A stretch of DNA of 64,000 nucleotides from Planococcus ruber (GCF_022819085.1 NZ_JALHAG010000012.1:62001-126000), one strand, 5' to 3'; positions 8,821 through 17,806 are shown, counted from the stretch's first letter. The notes: generated by a model not told the origin, from the sequence alone. Translations and numbers: made by a program.

Positions 8821-9267
8821 ATGGCGTTCGACTACGATTTGGATTACGAAAATTTGGACCTCCGCAAGTATCCGGAACTCTACCGGGTCGGCAAAGGAGA
8901 GCAAGGCGTGCTGCTCGTCCAGCCCTATAAGAATGAGATTTTGCCGCATTGGCGGTTCAAGACGCCGGCCATTGCCCAGGAATCGTGCGATAAAATTTCG
9001 GAAATGTTCGAAGAGTACCGGAAACAGGACGATTTCGTCGGCATGGACATGGCACGGAAATTCATCCAGATGGGCTACACGCGGGCTCGCCGCTATACCA
9101 ATTACAAAGGCGGCCGAAAATACAACGAAGACGGCAGCATCAAAGAACGGCAGATCGATTCGGAAAAAGCGGAATCGGCGGCGATTTTCAAGAAACGCTG
9201 GGATGAAATCCGGGAAGATGAAGATTACTTGAAACGCAAAAAAGAGCATCAGAAAAAGTATGGGTGA
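8821..9267 (+). CDS. DUF4385 family protein
   Basis: Uncharacterised cytoplasmic protein of 148 residues, rich in charged and aromatic residues. The blocks FDYDLDYENLDLRKYPELYRVG, VLLVQPYKNEILPHWRFKTP and FVGMDMARKFIQMGYTRARRY are what I know as the DUF4385 pattern. Some family members carry a longer insertion after KGGRKY; here that loop is short. The start has AAAGGAG nine bases upstream. A TATAAT-like box at 9274 lies just after its stop, before the next gene. It has no membrane segment or signal peptide. Function is unknown, and the neighbours give no clear hint. Confidence 0.8.
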   Translation: MAFDYDLDYENLDLRKYPELYRVGKGEQGVLLVQPYKNEILPHWRFKTPAIAQESCDKISEMFEEYRKQDDFVGMDMARKFIQMGYTRARRYTNYKGGRKYNEDGSIKERQIDSEKAESAAIFKKRWDEIREDEDYLKRKKEHQKKYG

Positions 9268-9344
9268 GTAGGGTATAATAGGAATCCTAAAGACTGCAAC
9301 TATCGTCTACTGAAGTAAGAAGATAATGGAAACGGGGTCATGGC

Positions 9345-10259
9345 ATGAGAAAGAAAGTTGTACTAGCAGGAGGCACGGGATTTATTGGCCAATACCTGGA
9401 AAAACGCTTTAAAGAGCAAGGCTACGAAGTGCATATCGTCTCGAGGCAGTCGAACCAGATATTATGGAACGACCACCGGGGAATCGTAGCGGCGCTTGAA
9501 GGGGCGGAACTGGTCGTCAATTTAGCCGGCAAGTCAGTGAACTGCCGCTACAATGCCAAAAACAAAAAAGAGATCATGGATTCGCGCATCAAAACGACCA
9601 AGCTGCTCGGAAATGCTGTCGCAGCGTGCGAAAATCCGCCGCCGCTTTGGGTGAATGCGAGTACGGCAACCCTTTACCGCCACGCGGAAGACCGTCCAAT
9701 GACGGAAGAAGACGGCGAAATCGGCGAAGGGTTCTCGGTAGAAGTCGGCAAAGCTTGGGAACAGGCTTTTTTCGATTTTCACTTGACTCAAACCCGCCAA
9801 GTGGCGCTTCGGATTTCAATCGTCCTCGGAGCGGACGGAGGCGTGATGGGCCCTTACCGAAACATGGTGCGCTTTGGATTGGGCGGCAAGCAAGGGCCGG
9901 GCAAGCAAATGTTCAGCTGGATCCATATTGAAGATCTGTACCGAATGCTCGTTTTCCTTCAACAGCACGCGGAAATCGAAGGGCCGGTCAACGCGGCGAC
10001 GCCGCATCCGGTGACGAACCGCGAATTGATGGAACAGATGCGGAAATCGATGAACCGCCGAATCGGGCTGCCGGCTCCGAAGTTTATCTTAAGCACAGGG
10101 GCTGTATTAATCGGAACAGAAACCGAACTCATTTTGAAAAGCCGCTGGGTGCTGCCGGAGAAACTCCAAAAAGCAGGCTTTGAATTCGAATACGATACCA
10201 TCGATAAAGCGTTGGCCCAAATTAACCAGAAGAAAAAGCCGGAACCGCAAACGAAATAA
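9345..10259 (+). CDS. TIGR01777 family NAD(P)-binding epimerase-like protein
   Basis: A 304-residue protein of the extended short-chain dehydrogenase group, similar to YfcH of E. coli. The N-terminal Rossmann motif is VVLAGGTGFIGQYLEKRF, followed by VVNLAGKSVNCRY, the family signature, and DSRIKTTKLL. The C-terminal 50 residues (PAPKFILSTGAVLIGTETELILKSRWVLPEKLQKAGF) match the DUF1731 tail. Reaction and substrate are not known for the family. The ribosome site is weak (ACGGGG), but the ATG at 9345 agrees with the family N-terminus. It is followed by a strong terminator and appears to be transcribed alone. Confidence 0.88.
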   Translation: MRKKVVLAGGTGFIGQYLEKRFKEQGYEVHIVSRQSNQILWNDHRGIVAALEGAELVVNLAGKSVNCRYNAKNKKEIMDSRIKTTKLLGNAVAACENPPPLWVNASTATLYRHAEDRPMTEEDGEIGEGFSVEVGKAWEQAFFDFHLTQTRQVALRISIVLGADGGVMGPYRNMVRFGLGGKQGPGKQMFSWIHIEDLYRMLVFLQQHAEIEGPVNAATPHPVTNRELMEQMRKSMNRRIGLPAPKFILSTGAVLIGTETELILKSRWVLPEKLQKAGFEFEYDTIDKALAQINQKKKPEPQTK

Positions 10260-10270
10260 GGGAGAAAGGA

Positions 10271-10297
10271 GCATCCTGCTGAAAGGATGCTTTTTTT
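10271..10297 (+). terminator. Rho-independent terminator
   Basis: GCATCCT / AGGATGC stem with seven T after it, 12 bases after the epimerase stop. Confidence 0.88.
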
Positions 10298-10311
10298 CAT
10301 GGAGAAAGTAG

Positions 10312-10353
10312 AGCTGGGCGTATTCAGGGCAAAGTTGAGCGTAAAGAACAAAA
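10312..10353. repeat. Two-copy 21-bp phased repeat (array F, AGYTGRGCGTA core)
   Basis: Two abutting 21-bp units, 10312-10332 and 10333-10353, share the start AGYTGRGCGTA and then diverge. The first unit (AGCTGGGCGTATTC) is close to the units of the array at 44337-44420 (AGTTGGGAGTATTC). It starts 15 bases after the T run of the preceding terminator, the same placement as the other 21-bp arrays in the window. Confidence 0.6.
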
Positions 10354-10374
10354 CTCAGCGCTTGCGCTGAGTTT
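10351..10374 (-). terminator. Rho-independent terminator of the GNAT gene
   Basis: Ten-base perfect arms AAACTCAGCG / CGCTGAGTTT with a four-base centre, three bases beyond the stop of the minus-strand GNAT gene, followed on that strand by TTTTGTTCTTT. Confidence 0.8.
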
Positions 10375-10377
10375 CGA

Positions 10378-10833
10378 TCAAAGCTTCAACTTCATGCCTT
10401 CATGCGTCGCGGAAAACCCGAGCTGTTCGTAAAATCGAAGCGCTTCCGGACGCTGTTTGTCAGTGGTCAGTTGAACCAGATGGCAGCCGCGCGCTTTAGC
10501 GCGTTCGATGGCAAAGCCAATCAATTGGCGGCCGATGCCTTGCCCGCGGACAGATGACGCCGTCCGGACGCCTTCGATGGTGGCGCGCCATCCGCCTTGG
10601 TGAGTGAGGTAAGGCGTGAACATCACTTGCTGAACGCCGACAATTTCACCGTCCAAACAAGCAAGGATCAACTCATTATTCGGATCGCTGTCAATCGACG
10701 AAAAGGCCGCGTAATAACTGGCAGGCAAAGGCGTTTCAAAGCGTTCGCGCTCCCGGCCGAGTTTGTCGTCCGCAAGCATCTCGACAATCCTTGCCACATC
10801 TTCCCTCCGTGCATTCCGAAATTCAATTTCCAT
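10378..10833 (-). CDS. GNAT family N-acetyltransferase
   Basis: A 151-residue single-domain GNAT protein that would transfer an acetyl group from acetyl-CoA to an unknown amine. The acetyl-CoA binding motif A is visible as VRTASSVRGQGIGRQLIGFAIERAKARG (R/Q-x-x-G-x-G/A), and motif B as ALRFYEQLGFSATHEGMKL. I chose the ATG at 10833, with AAGGAGG eight bases upstream; the in-frame ATG eight codons earlier overlaps that site and has none of its own. It is transcribed alone, convergent with the epimerase gene. Substrate cannot be deduced. Confidence 0.85.
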   Translation of the reverse strand: MEIEFRNARREDVARIVEMLADDKLGRERERFETPLPASYYAAFSSIDSDPNNELILACLDGEIVGVQQVMFTPYLTHQGGWRATIEGVRTASSVRGQGIGRQLIGFAIERAKARGCHLVQLTTDKQRPEALRFYEQLGFSATHEGMKLKL

Positions 10834-10905
10834 TCCATCCGCCTCCTTTTCCTCCATGCTACCCCGTCTATAGAGATAAGTGAATTCGGAATAAAAGAAG
10901 TTAAG

Positions 10906-11709
10906 CTATAAGATTTTCTTATATCTCGCGTTTACGCCGCTCTTTTCGCGCGGCAATTCCAAAGAAGATTTCACCCGTTTCAATTGTGCCACGATAATGA
11001 TGGAGATGATCACCAGCAAAAACCAGGAACTGATTTTGCCGAGGTGAACGAGCGACCAGGCGGCTTGCTGATCCGGATATTGCCATGCGCCGAGGAAAGT
11101 CGTGATGTTTTCAGCAATCCAAATGAAGAAGCCAATCAGCAGAAACGACAGGATCATCGGCATTTTATAGACGGTTTTATTCACCTTGAACGTCACGAAA
11201 GTCGGGAAGAAGATGAAAAACAGCAGCACTTTCAAGCCCCAGCGGACGTCGTAAGTGAAATGGTGGGTGAAGAAATTCAGATAGATCAAGCCGCTGATGG
11301 CTACTGTATAAAAAGGCTTCGGCCAGCCGTAAATATGGAGGTCCATCCGCCGCCACGCCTGGCAAATGTAGCTGGCGACGCTGGCGTACATGAAGCCGCT
11401 GTAAAGCGGGACGCCGAAAACCTTGCTGTAAGCTTCTTCCGGATAGGCCCAAGAGCCCATATGCACTTTGAAAATTTCCAGGGCAAGGCCGATCACGTGG
11501 AACACGCAAATCACTTTGAATTCATCCCATGTCTCCAGTTTTGAAACGAGCATGAACATTTGTGCGGCAATGCAGACAATCAGAATAAAATCATAGCGCG
11601 GCAAAAAGGGAATGGCGATCCATTTGGACAAGGCGAGCGCTGCAAAAATAATGACAGGGAACAGGCAGGACAGCGCCTGCAAATAACCGAAGCGCAGGAA
11701 GTTTTTCAT
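10906..11709 (-). CDS. DUF817 family membrane protein
   Basis: A 267-residue integral membrane protein with about eight hydrophobic segments. Blocks such as FKVHMGSWAYPE, GVPLYSGFMYASVASYI, FFTHHFTYDVRW and FWIAENITTFLGAWQYPDQ are those I associate with DUF817. Function is unknown. The start at 11709 has AAGAGGTG five bases upstream; the longer frame upstream runs into the divergent promoter region and lacks such a site. The C-terminus is basic and presumably cytoplasmic. It is divergent from the alpha/beta hydrolase gene across about 110 bp. Confidence 0.8.
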   Translation of the reverse strand: MKNFLRFGYLQALSCLFPVIIFAALALSKWIAIPFLPRYDFILIVCIAAQMFMLVSKLETWDEFKVICVFHVIGLALEIFKVHMGSWAYPEEAYSKVFGVPLYSGFMYASVASYICQAWRRMDLHIYGWPKPFYTVAISGLIYLNFFTHHFTYDVRWGLKVLLFFIFFPTFVTFKVNKTVYKMPMILSFLLIGFFIWIAENITTFLGAWQYPDQQAAWSLVHLGKISSWFLLVIISIIIVAQLKRVKSSLELPREKSGVNARYKKIL

Positions 11710-11821
11710 GATCGCACCTCTTTTCCAGGGAAAGGCTTTGGAGTTAAAGACGAAAAAAATCATGCCGAGTTTCCTGATTTTCGGGTATAGAACGGTAGAT
11801 TGAAAAAGAGGAGGAAACAAG

Positions 11822-12598
11822 ATGCCGAAAATTGCAGTCAACGGCTTGGAATTGGTTTACGAAGAAACGGGGCAAGGCGAACCGCTTGTCTTCATCCATG
11901 GCCTTGGATCGAGCCATGCGATGTTCGAAGCGGAGGCCGAACATTTCCAAAACGGATTCCGTGTTATACGCTACGACGCGAGAGGGCACGGCCAGTCTGG
12001 GAAGCCGGCGAAGTATACTTTGAATGACCACATTGAAGATCTGCGGGCGCTGCTCGATTATCTTCAAATCGATCAAGCGCATATTCTCGGAGTCTCGATG
12101 GGCAGCTACATTGCGCAAGGGTTTGTGCTTGCGCATCCGGAACGGGTAGACAAACTGATTCTGGTCGTTTCCAAATCGAACGGCAAAACGTCTTCGACAC
12201 AGGAATTGATCGAACGCTACCAGGAGGAAATCGACGGCATGGGTGAGCTCGAAACGATGGCTCATTTATCCCAATACATGTTCCACAACCTGAAAGCGGT
12301 CGGCAGATGGCAGGCGGACCTCGCGAAGCTGGAAAAGCCGCTGACTTTGACCCAACAGGCTGCGGCCAATAAAGCACTCGAAGGCTTTGATTTCCGCGCA
12401 TCGCTTCCGTCCATCACCGCGGACACATTAATCATCAGCGGGACGCATGACGGCTTGAATCCGCCGGAGCGCGGCAAGGAAATTGCTTCGTTTATTCCCG
12501 GATCGCGCTTTGTGGAATTTGAGAAATCCGGCCATGCGCCAAATGTCGAAGAGCCGGAGAAGTTTTTGCAAGTGATCGGCGAATTTTTGGAAGCCTAG
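11822..12598 (+). CDS. Alpha/beta fold hydrolase
   Basis: A 258-residue cytosolic hydrolase of the alpha/beta family. The triad is visible: nucleophile Ser92 in GVSMGS, Asp210 in SGTHDGLNPP and His238 in SGHAPNVEEP; the oxyanion segment is FIHGLGSSH. The pattern resembles 3-oxoadipate enol-lactonase and related esterases, but no aromatic degradation genes are near, so the substrate is open. AGAGGAGG lies nine bases before the ATG. It is followed after 93 bp by selO and could share its transcript, as no terminator is visible between them. Confidence 0.85.
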   Translation: MPKIAVNGLELVYEETGQGEPLVFIHGLGSSHAMFEAEAEHFQNGFRVIRYDARGHGQSGKPAKYTLNDHIEDLRALLDYLQIDQAHILGVSMGSYIAQGFVLAHPERVDKLILVVSKSNGKTSSTQELIERYQEEIDGMGELETMAHLSQYMFHNLKAVGRWQADLAKLEKPLTLTQQAAANKALEGFDFRASLPSITADTLIISGTHDGLNPPERGKEIASFIPGSRFVEFEKSGHAPNVEEPEKFLQVIGEFLEA

Positions 12599-12691
12599 CC
12601 TAAGCACGAAAAGCGTCATTAGCGGCCGGAAAGGGTATAGTAGAAGAACAGCGAAAGCCTTTTAAGGGCTGGAGAAAGAAAGGGAGATCTG

Positions 12692-14167
12692 ATGACGAAG
12701 CGAACAGAAATGACTCAACTCGGCTGGAACTTCGACAATAGCTACGCCCGTCTGCCGCAGGCTTTTTTCACGAAACTGAAGCCGGAGCCGGTCACAGCGC
12801 CGGAACTGGTTTTATTCAATAGACGCTTGGCAGAAGAGCTTGGATTAGATGCAGCAGCCTTGCAGACAGAAGAAGGAACCGCCGTTTTTGCGGGCAATGG
12901 CATTCCGGAAGGCGCCGCGCCGCTTGCCCAGGCTTACGCGGGGCACCAATTCGGCAATTTGACGATGCTTGGCGATGGGCGTGCGGTGCTGCTCGGCGAA
13001 CAGCTTTCGCCAAACGGCCGCCGCTTTGATATCCAATTGAAAGGGGCAGGGCGGACGCCGTATTCAAGAGGCGGCGATGGCCGGGCAGCACTTGGCCCGA
13101 TGCTTCGCGAATACATTATCAGCGAATCGATGCACGCACTTGGCATTCCGACGACACGGAGCTTAGCCGTTGTGTCGACAGGGGAAGAAATCCGCCGTGA
13201 AACCCGCTTGCCGGGTGCAGTTTTGACGCGGATTGCAGCGAGCCATCTGCGGTTCGGCACGTTTCAATACGCTGCTAGCCGCGGCAACCTGGAAGAATTC
13301 AAGCAGCTTGCCGACTATGCCGTCGAGCGCCATTATCCGCATATCGAAGCGGGCAAAGACCGGTATTTGGCGTTCTTTAAAGAAGTGGCGGAACGCCATG
13401 CACAGCTCGTATCCAAATGGCAGCTCGTCGGATTTATCCACGGCGTCATGAACACGGACAACATGACGATCAGCGGGGAAACGATTGATTACGGGCCCTG
13501 TGCGTTCATGAACGAATACGACCCGGCAACGGTTTTCAGCTCAATCGACCAGCAAGCCCGCTACGCGTTCGGCAACCAGCCGCAAATCACCGGCTGGAAT
13601 CTGGCGCGGTTTGCAGAAACGCTCGTGCCGTTCCTGCATGAAGACAAAGAGGAAGCGATTGAGTTGGCGCAAGGCGTCCTGAAAGAGTTTATCGAATCGT
13701 ATTATGCGCATTGGCTGAACGGCATGCGGGCGAAGCTCGGCTTATTCGGCGAAGAAGCGGAAGACGAGGCGCTGATCGGGGAATTATTGACGCTGATGCA
13801 TCAACAGGGCGCCGATTACACGAACACTTTCCGTGCGCTTACGCTGGGTGAGTTAAATGGCGAAGGTTTATTCGGAGCATCTGAATTTAAGGAGTGGCAT
13901 GCGAAATGGCAAACGCGTCTGGCTCGCCAAGGGGAAGGGACGGACGCATCAAAAGCTTTGATGCGCCGCAGCAATCCGTCCATCATTCCGCGCAACCACC
14001 GCGTTGAAGAAGCGCTTGACGCCGCCGTGCAAAACGGCGATTACAGCGTGTTGGAGAAGCTGCTCGAGGTGCTCGCCGATCCGTACGCGTACAGCGAGGA
14101 GCAAGAAGAATACACAAAATTGCCGCCGGAAGACGATGCACCGTATCAGACCTTCTGCGGAACGTGA
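12692..14167 (+). CDS. selO: Protein adenylyltransferase SelO (YdiU/UPF0061)
   Basis: Pseudokinase-fold enzyme that, in studied members, transfers AMP from ATP to protein hydroxyl groups. The family blocks are all present: [56 protein letters not shown], the metal-binding stretch [20 protein letters not shown], and the conserved C-terminus YQTFCGT. At 491 residues it is of normal length for Bacillales members, and the C-terminal Cys is Cys and not selenocysteine. AAGGGAG precedes the ATG. A strong terminator follows directly. Confidence 0.95.
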   Translation: MTKRTEMTQLGWNFDNSYARLPQAFFTKLKPEPVTAPELVLFNRRLAEELGLDAAALQTEEGTAVFAGNGIPEGAAPLAQAYAGHQFGNLTMLGDGRAVLLGEQLSPNGRRFDIQLKGAGRTPYSRGGDGRAALGPMLREYIISESMHALGIPTTRSLAVVSTGEEIRRETRLPGAVLTRIAASHLRFGTFQYAASRGNLEEFKQLADYAVERHYPHIEAGKDRYLAFFKEVAERHAQLVSKWQLVGFIHGVMNTDNMTISGETIDYGPCAFMNEYDPATVFSSIDQQARYAFGNQPQITGWNLARFAETLVPFLHEDKEEAIELAQGVLKEFIESYYAHWLNGMRAKLGLFGEEAEDEALIGELLTLMHQQGADYTNTFRALTLGELNGEGLFGASEFKEWHAKWQTRLARQGEGTDASKALMRRSNPSIIPRNHRVEEALDAAVQNGDYSVLEKLLEVLADPYAYSEEQEEYTKLPPEDDAPYQTFCGT

Positions 14168-14172
14168 ACAGA

Positions 14173-14205
14173 AAAAAGACCATTCGCTGGGCGAATGGTC
14201 TTTTT
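14173..14205. terminator. Bidirectional rho-independent terminator
   Basis: Fifteen-base arms, AAAAAGACCATTCGC and its complement, with a three-base centre and T runs on both strands, just after selO. Confidence 0.93.
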
Positions 14206-14230
14206 GTATGGGGTTATTTGGAAGCTATAG

Positions 14231-14335
14231 CTGAACGCAAATAAACGCGGACTAAGCGCAAATAAACTTCCGTTAAGCGCAAATAAACTCAGGTTGAACG
14301 CAAATAAATGCAGTTTAAGCGCAAATAAACGATCT
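14231..14335. repeat. Five-copy 21-bp phased array (array A, CGCAAATAAA core)
   Basis: Five abutting units of exactly 21 bp start at 14231, 14252, 14273, 14294 and 14315. Positions 1-15 are nearly constant (YTRARCGCAAATAAA), positions 17-21 vary freely. The array starts 26 bp after the selO terminator and ends on the first base of the bioY stop codon. In one minus-strand frame every unit reads as a heptad with L-F-A, because 21 bp equals seven codons; I do not regard that as coding. Confidence 0.85.
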
Positions 14336-14919
14336 CACTTGAATCGCTGCACAATCGGACGCAAGCGGAAGCCGAAAAGGCCGGCGAGCACAGCCAAGAT
14401 GAGGTCTTTTGGCAGCGGCACCGCCATCCAGGCCCAAGCGAGCTGATACGTAAAGCCTTCTGGAGCGGAGAACCACAATTTATAGGCTGCGTACATCCAG
14501 TTCGTGCCGATCAAATAATTCACCGCTGTGCCGACTAAGGCAGCAGCGATAAAGCCCGTGCGCGACGGGAATTTCTTCACGACCATGCCGGCAATATAGG
14601 CGACAAATACGAATGATACGATAAAGCCGAATGTCGGCGAAATCAACGTGTCCATGCCGCCGGAAAATCCGGCAAAGACAGGAACGCCTGCCAGTCCGAT
14701 AAAAGCATAGACGACCATTGAAATGGCGCCCATGCGGCTGCCGAGCAAGATGCCGGCAAGAATGGCGAAGAAAGTCTGCAGCGTAATCGGCACCCCTCCG
14801 ATGATTAGAAATGCTGAGATATTTGCCCCGATGGCCATCAATGCGGAGAACATGGCGATATGGATTAAATGCAAAGTTTTCGAATGATTAGCCGTTCTCG
14901 ATGTTGTCGTTGTCGTCAT
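14335..14919 (-). CDS. bioY: BioY, biotin-specific S component of an ECF transporter
   Basis: Substrate-binding membrane subunit for biotin uptake, 194 residues with about six hydrophobic segments. The family blocks are GGVPITLQTFFAILAGILLGSRMGA, VYAFIGLAGVPVFAGFSGG and the C-terminal AWAWMAVPLPKDLILAVLAG. The general ECF ATPases and T component are not in the window and are presumably encoded elsewhere. AAGGGAG precedes the ATG at a long spacing. Upstream lies a good sigma-A promoter overlapped by a BirA-like box, suggesting biotin repression. Confidence 0.93.
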   Translation of the reverse strand: MTTTTTSRTANHSKTLHLIHIAMFSALMAIGANISAFLIIGGVPITLQTFFAILAGILLGSRMGAISMVVYAFIGLAGVPVFAGFSGGMDTLISPTFGFIVSFVFVAYIAGMVVKKFPSRTGFIAAALVGTAVNYLIGTNWMYAAYKLWFSAPEGFTYQLAWAWMAVPLPKDLILAVLAGLFGFRLRPIVQRFK

Positions 14920-14972
14920 AATTTCTTTCCATCTCCCTTTGGTACTTGGTGTAATCCGGTAAATCTATTTTC

Positions 14973-15027
14973 AGTATAATCAAGCAAAATATTTGAGTCA
15001 ACTATATTTTTAATTAGGTTAACACAT
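14973..15027 (-). promoter_or_regulatory. bioY promoter with overlapping BirA-like operator
   Basis: On the minus strand TTGACT (15001-14996), a 17-base spacer and TATACT (14978-14973) form a good sigma-A promoter. The -35 box overlaps a dyad at 14995-15027, TGTTAACC, about 13 bases, then AGTTGACT, similar to BirA operators of Bacillales. The rest of the 230-bp gap up to 15150 holds an extended -10 (TGTTAGAAT near 15115) for the glucosidase gene. Confidence 0.65.
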
Positions 15028-15150
15028 AAAAATGCTTCATCTATCTTTTTTCACATTACGCTTCTATTTCATCCCCCCTGCAAAATTCGCAATTCCAAAC
15101 TATTCGCGCATTATGTTAGAATAACGAAAACTTAAGGGAAGAGGGATAGA

Positions 15151-16758
15151 ATGGGAGAATGGTGGAAGAAATCGGTTGTGTATCAAATTTATCCGCGCAG
15201 TTTTATGGATGCAAACGGCGACGGAATCGGGGATTTACAAGGGATTAATCAGAAACTGGATTATTTGGCGGGGCTTGGCGTCGACATCCTATGGCTTTCG
15301 CCGATCTACGATTCGCCGAATGACGACAACGGCTATGATATCCGCGACTACCAAAAAATCATGGAAGAGTTTGGAACGATGGAAGATTTTGAAGAGCTTC
15401 TCGAAAATGTCCATCAGCGCGGCATGAAACTTGTGATGGATTTGGTGGTCAACCATACATCCGATGAACACGAATGGTTTACGAATCACCCTGAATATTA
15501 CATATGGCGCGACGAACCGAACAATTGGCGGTCAATTTTCAGCGGACCGGCATGGGAATACGATGAACGCCGCGAACAGTATTACCTGCATTTATTCTCC
15601 AAAAAGCAGCCCGATTTAAACTGGGACAATCCCGTAGTGCGCGAAGAAGTGTATCGCATGATGCGCTGGTGGCTCGACAAAGGCATCGACGGTTTCCGCA
15701 TGGACGTCATCAACATGATTTCAAAAGACCAATCGTTCCCGGATGCTATTGACGGCAACAGCGAACCGTATTTTCTCAACGGCCCGAACGTCCACACGTA
15801 CTTGAAGGAAATGAACGAACAAGTGCTGTCGCATTACGACATCGTCACGGTCGGCGAAACGCCGGGTGCTGCGACGGAAGATGCAAAGCGCTATACTGCA
15901 GCCGACCGGAAAGAACTGAATATGATTTTCACGTTTGAACACATGAACCTGGACCAGCATTCCGGCGAGAAATGGGATTTCAAACCGCTTGAACTGACAG
16001 ATCTGAAAAAGAACCTGGAAAAATGGCAGCATGCGCTTCACGAAGAAGGATGGAACAGCCTGTACTGGAATAACCACGACCAGCCGCGCGTCGTCTCGCG
16101 GTTTGGCAACGACAGCGAGTACCGGATCGAATCGGCGAAGATGCTCGCCACTTGCCTGCATTTCATGCAAGGGACTCCGTACATCTATCAAGGCGAGGAA
16201 CTCGGCATGACGAATGTGCAATTTGAAACGATCGGCGATTACCGCGACATCGAAACGCTGAACATGTACAAGGAAAAACGGGACCAAGGCGTGCCGGAAG
16301 AAGACATTCTGAAAAGCATCCACGCAAAAGGGCGCGATAATGCCCGCACTCCGATGCAATGGTCGGATGCGCCGAATGGCGGGTTCACGACAGGAACGCC
16401 GTGGCTCCAGGTAAACCCGAATTATCCGGAAATCAATGCAGAGCATATCACCGATGAAGACTCGATCTATGCGTATTACCGTTCGCTGATTTCATTCCGC
16501 AAAACGCTCGACATCATTGCGGATGGCGATTTTACGTTGCTTCACCGGGAAGATCCGGAGCTGTTTGCTTACACGCGGAAAGCGGGCGGAGAAAAGCTCA
16601 CGGTCTTCTGCAACTTCTCAGAAAATACGAGACGCGTGGAACTGCCGGAAGGCGAGCGGTTGATCGGCAACTATAAAGCGCTTGAAGAAAACGGGGAGCT
16701 CGTGCTGCGCCCATACGAAGCTTGCGCGTTTTTGAAAAAAGGATCGACGCTTTTCTAA
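15151..16758 (+). CDS. malL: GH13 oligo-1,6-glucosidase / alpha-glucosidase
   Basis: Cytoplasmic alpha-glucosidase of 535 residues, subfamily GH13_31 type, releasing glucose from the non-reducing end of imported oligosaccharides. Visible features: VYQIYPRSFMDANGDGIGDLQGI, catalytic nucleophile Asp in GFRMDVINMISK, acid/base Glu in TVGETPGA and the transition-state Asp in NNHDQPR. The residue after the nucleophile is Val, which in this family goes with alpha-1,6 specificity (isomaltose type). No signal peptide. AAGAGGGAT precedes the ATG. It begins the alpha-glucoside locus, followed 45 bp later by the ROK glucokinase gene. Confidence 0.9.
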   Translation: MGEWWKKSVVYQIYPRSFMDANGDGIGDLQGINQKLDYLAGLGVDILWLSPIYDSPNDDNGYDIRDYQKIMEEFGTMEDFEELLENVHQRGMKLVMDLVVNHTSDEHEWFTNHPEYYIWRDEPNNWRSIFSGPAWEYDERREQYYLHLFSKKQPDLNWDNPVVREEVYRMMRWWLDKGIDGFRMDVINMISKDQSFPDAIDGNSEPYFLNGPNVHTYLKEMNEQVLSHYDIVTVGETPGAATEDAKRYTAADRKELNMIFTFEHMNLDQHSGEKWDFKPLELTDLKKNLEKWQHALHEEGWNSLYWNNHDQPRVVSRFGNDSEYRIESAKMLATCLHFMQGTPYIYQGEELGMTNVQFETIGDYRDIETLNMYKEKRDQGVPEEDILKSIHAKGRDNARTPMQWSDAPNGGFTTGTPWLQVNPNYPEINAEHITDEDSIYAYYRSLISFRKTLDIIADGDFTLLHREDPELFAYTRKAGGEKLTVFCNFSENTRRVELPEGERLIGNYKALEENGELVLRPYEACAFLKKGSTLF

Positions 16759-16803
16759 AATCAGGTATGATGGAATTAATTCGGACACATTCAGGAGGAG
16801 TTT

Positions 16804-17679
16804 ATGAGAAAAGTATTGGGCGTAGATATCGGCGGAACGAAAATCCGCATGGGAGTCATTGATGAAACCGGGAATGTCGAAGTGGACGAACAAGTGCCGA
16901 CGCTGTTCCCGCTGTACGAATACTTGGAGCAGCAAGTGCTCGGCATGCTCGCACGGCATCCGGAAATCGATTCGATCGGCATCGGGACGCACGGATTTGT
17001 CGACCCGAAAGAGGGCCGCATCATTTATTCCGCTGAAACTTTGCCGGGGTGGACCGGCACGAATTTGAAAGAGCAGATGGAAAAAGCGACGGGCAGACGG
17101 GTTGAAGTGGAAAATGACGCGAACAGTGCGGCGCTCGCTGAAGCAAAATTCGGCGCAGCAAAAGGCTATAGCCGCGTTCTTTGCTTGACGCTTGGAACCG
17201 GTCTTGGCGGCGGCGTCATTTGGGACGGCAAGCTGCTGAGCGGCGGACCGCACGGCGGAGCAGCGGAAGTCGGCCATATGATCCTGCACCCGCACGGTGC
17301 GCTATGTGCTTGCGGACGCCACGGCTGTTTCGAGCAATACGTCTCCGGCACCGGGCTTCGCCGGCGCATCAAAGAAGCGGGGCTTGATATTGCGCCACAG
17401 GATTTATTTGCTGAAGCGGCAGCCAACCCGCAAGCAGAGGCAGTCGTTGAAGGCTTTACGGAAGATTTGGCGCTCGTCATCAGCTCGATGCAAGCGATGC
17501 TGGATATGGATGTAGTCGTCATTGGCGGCGGTGTTTCCGAGTCAGCGGGCTTGTGGTGGGATTCATTGATGAAGCACATGGAGCCGCTCCTTTTGAATCC
17601 ATTGGAAGTCAAAGTGGCCCAGTTCGAAAACGAAGCCGGCATTTTAGGCGCAGCCTTATTAGTGCTCGATCAGGCATAA
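16804..17679 (+). CDS. ROK family sugar kinase, probable glucokinase
   Basis: A 291-residue kinase with ATP-binding N-terminus GVDIGGTKIRMGVID, the sugar-binding block VENDANSAALAEAKFGAAKGY, GTGLGGGVIWDGKL, and the ROK zinc motif GHMILHPHGALCACGRHGCFEQYVSG. It would phosphorylate free glucose made by the adjacent glucosidases. GGAGGAG lies just before the ATG. Probably cotranscribed with the glucosidase gene upstream. Specificity for glucose is inferred from context; N-acetyl sugars or fructose cannot be excluded. Confidence 0.85.
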   Translation: MRKVLGVDIGGTKIRMGVIDETGNVEVDEQVPTLFPLYEYLEQQVLGMLARHPEIDSIGIGTHGFVDPKEGRIIYSAETLPGWTGTNLKEQMEKATGRRVEVENDANSAALAEAKFGAAKGYSRVLCLTLGTGLGGGVIWDGKLLSGGPHGGAAEVGHMILHPHGALCACGRHGCFEQYVSGTGLRRRIKEAGLDIAPQDLFAEAAANPQAEAVVEGFTEDLALVISSMQAMLDMDVVVIGGGVSESAGLWWDSLMKHMEPLLLNPLEVKVAQFENEAGILGAALLVLDQA

Positions 17680-17720
17680 AAATAAAATCGTAGCGCGATG
17701 AAAAATTTTCAATTTGCATA

Positions 17721-17749
17721 TTGTGCAAACGTTTTCATTGTGTTACGAT
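17721..17749 (+). promoter_or_regulatory. Promoter with cre-like box for the alpha-glucoside ABC operon
   Basis: TTGTGC, 17 bases, TACGAT form a plausible promoter. The sequence TGCAAACGTTTTCA (17724-17737) inside it matches the CcpA cre consensus at all but one position, and also fits a LacI-family half-palindrome. Confidence 0.5.
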
Positions 17750-17806
17750 TCTTTTAATCAATAACGGAAACACTTAGAAAGTTCGTTTCCATTTTTTATT
17801 TGCCAC

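Noticed and set aside
10984..11544. Long plus-strand frame opposite the DUF817 gene
   Set aside because: Low-complexity charged translation, no ribosome site, and it is the antisense of a conserved membrane protein gene.
15721..16446. Long minus-strand frame opposite the first GH13 gene
   Set aside because: Shadow of a strongly coding gene on the other strand; composition rich in Arg, His and Phe is typical of antisense frames.
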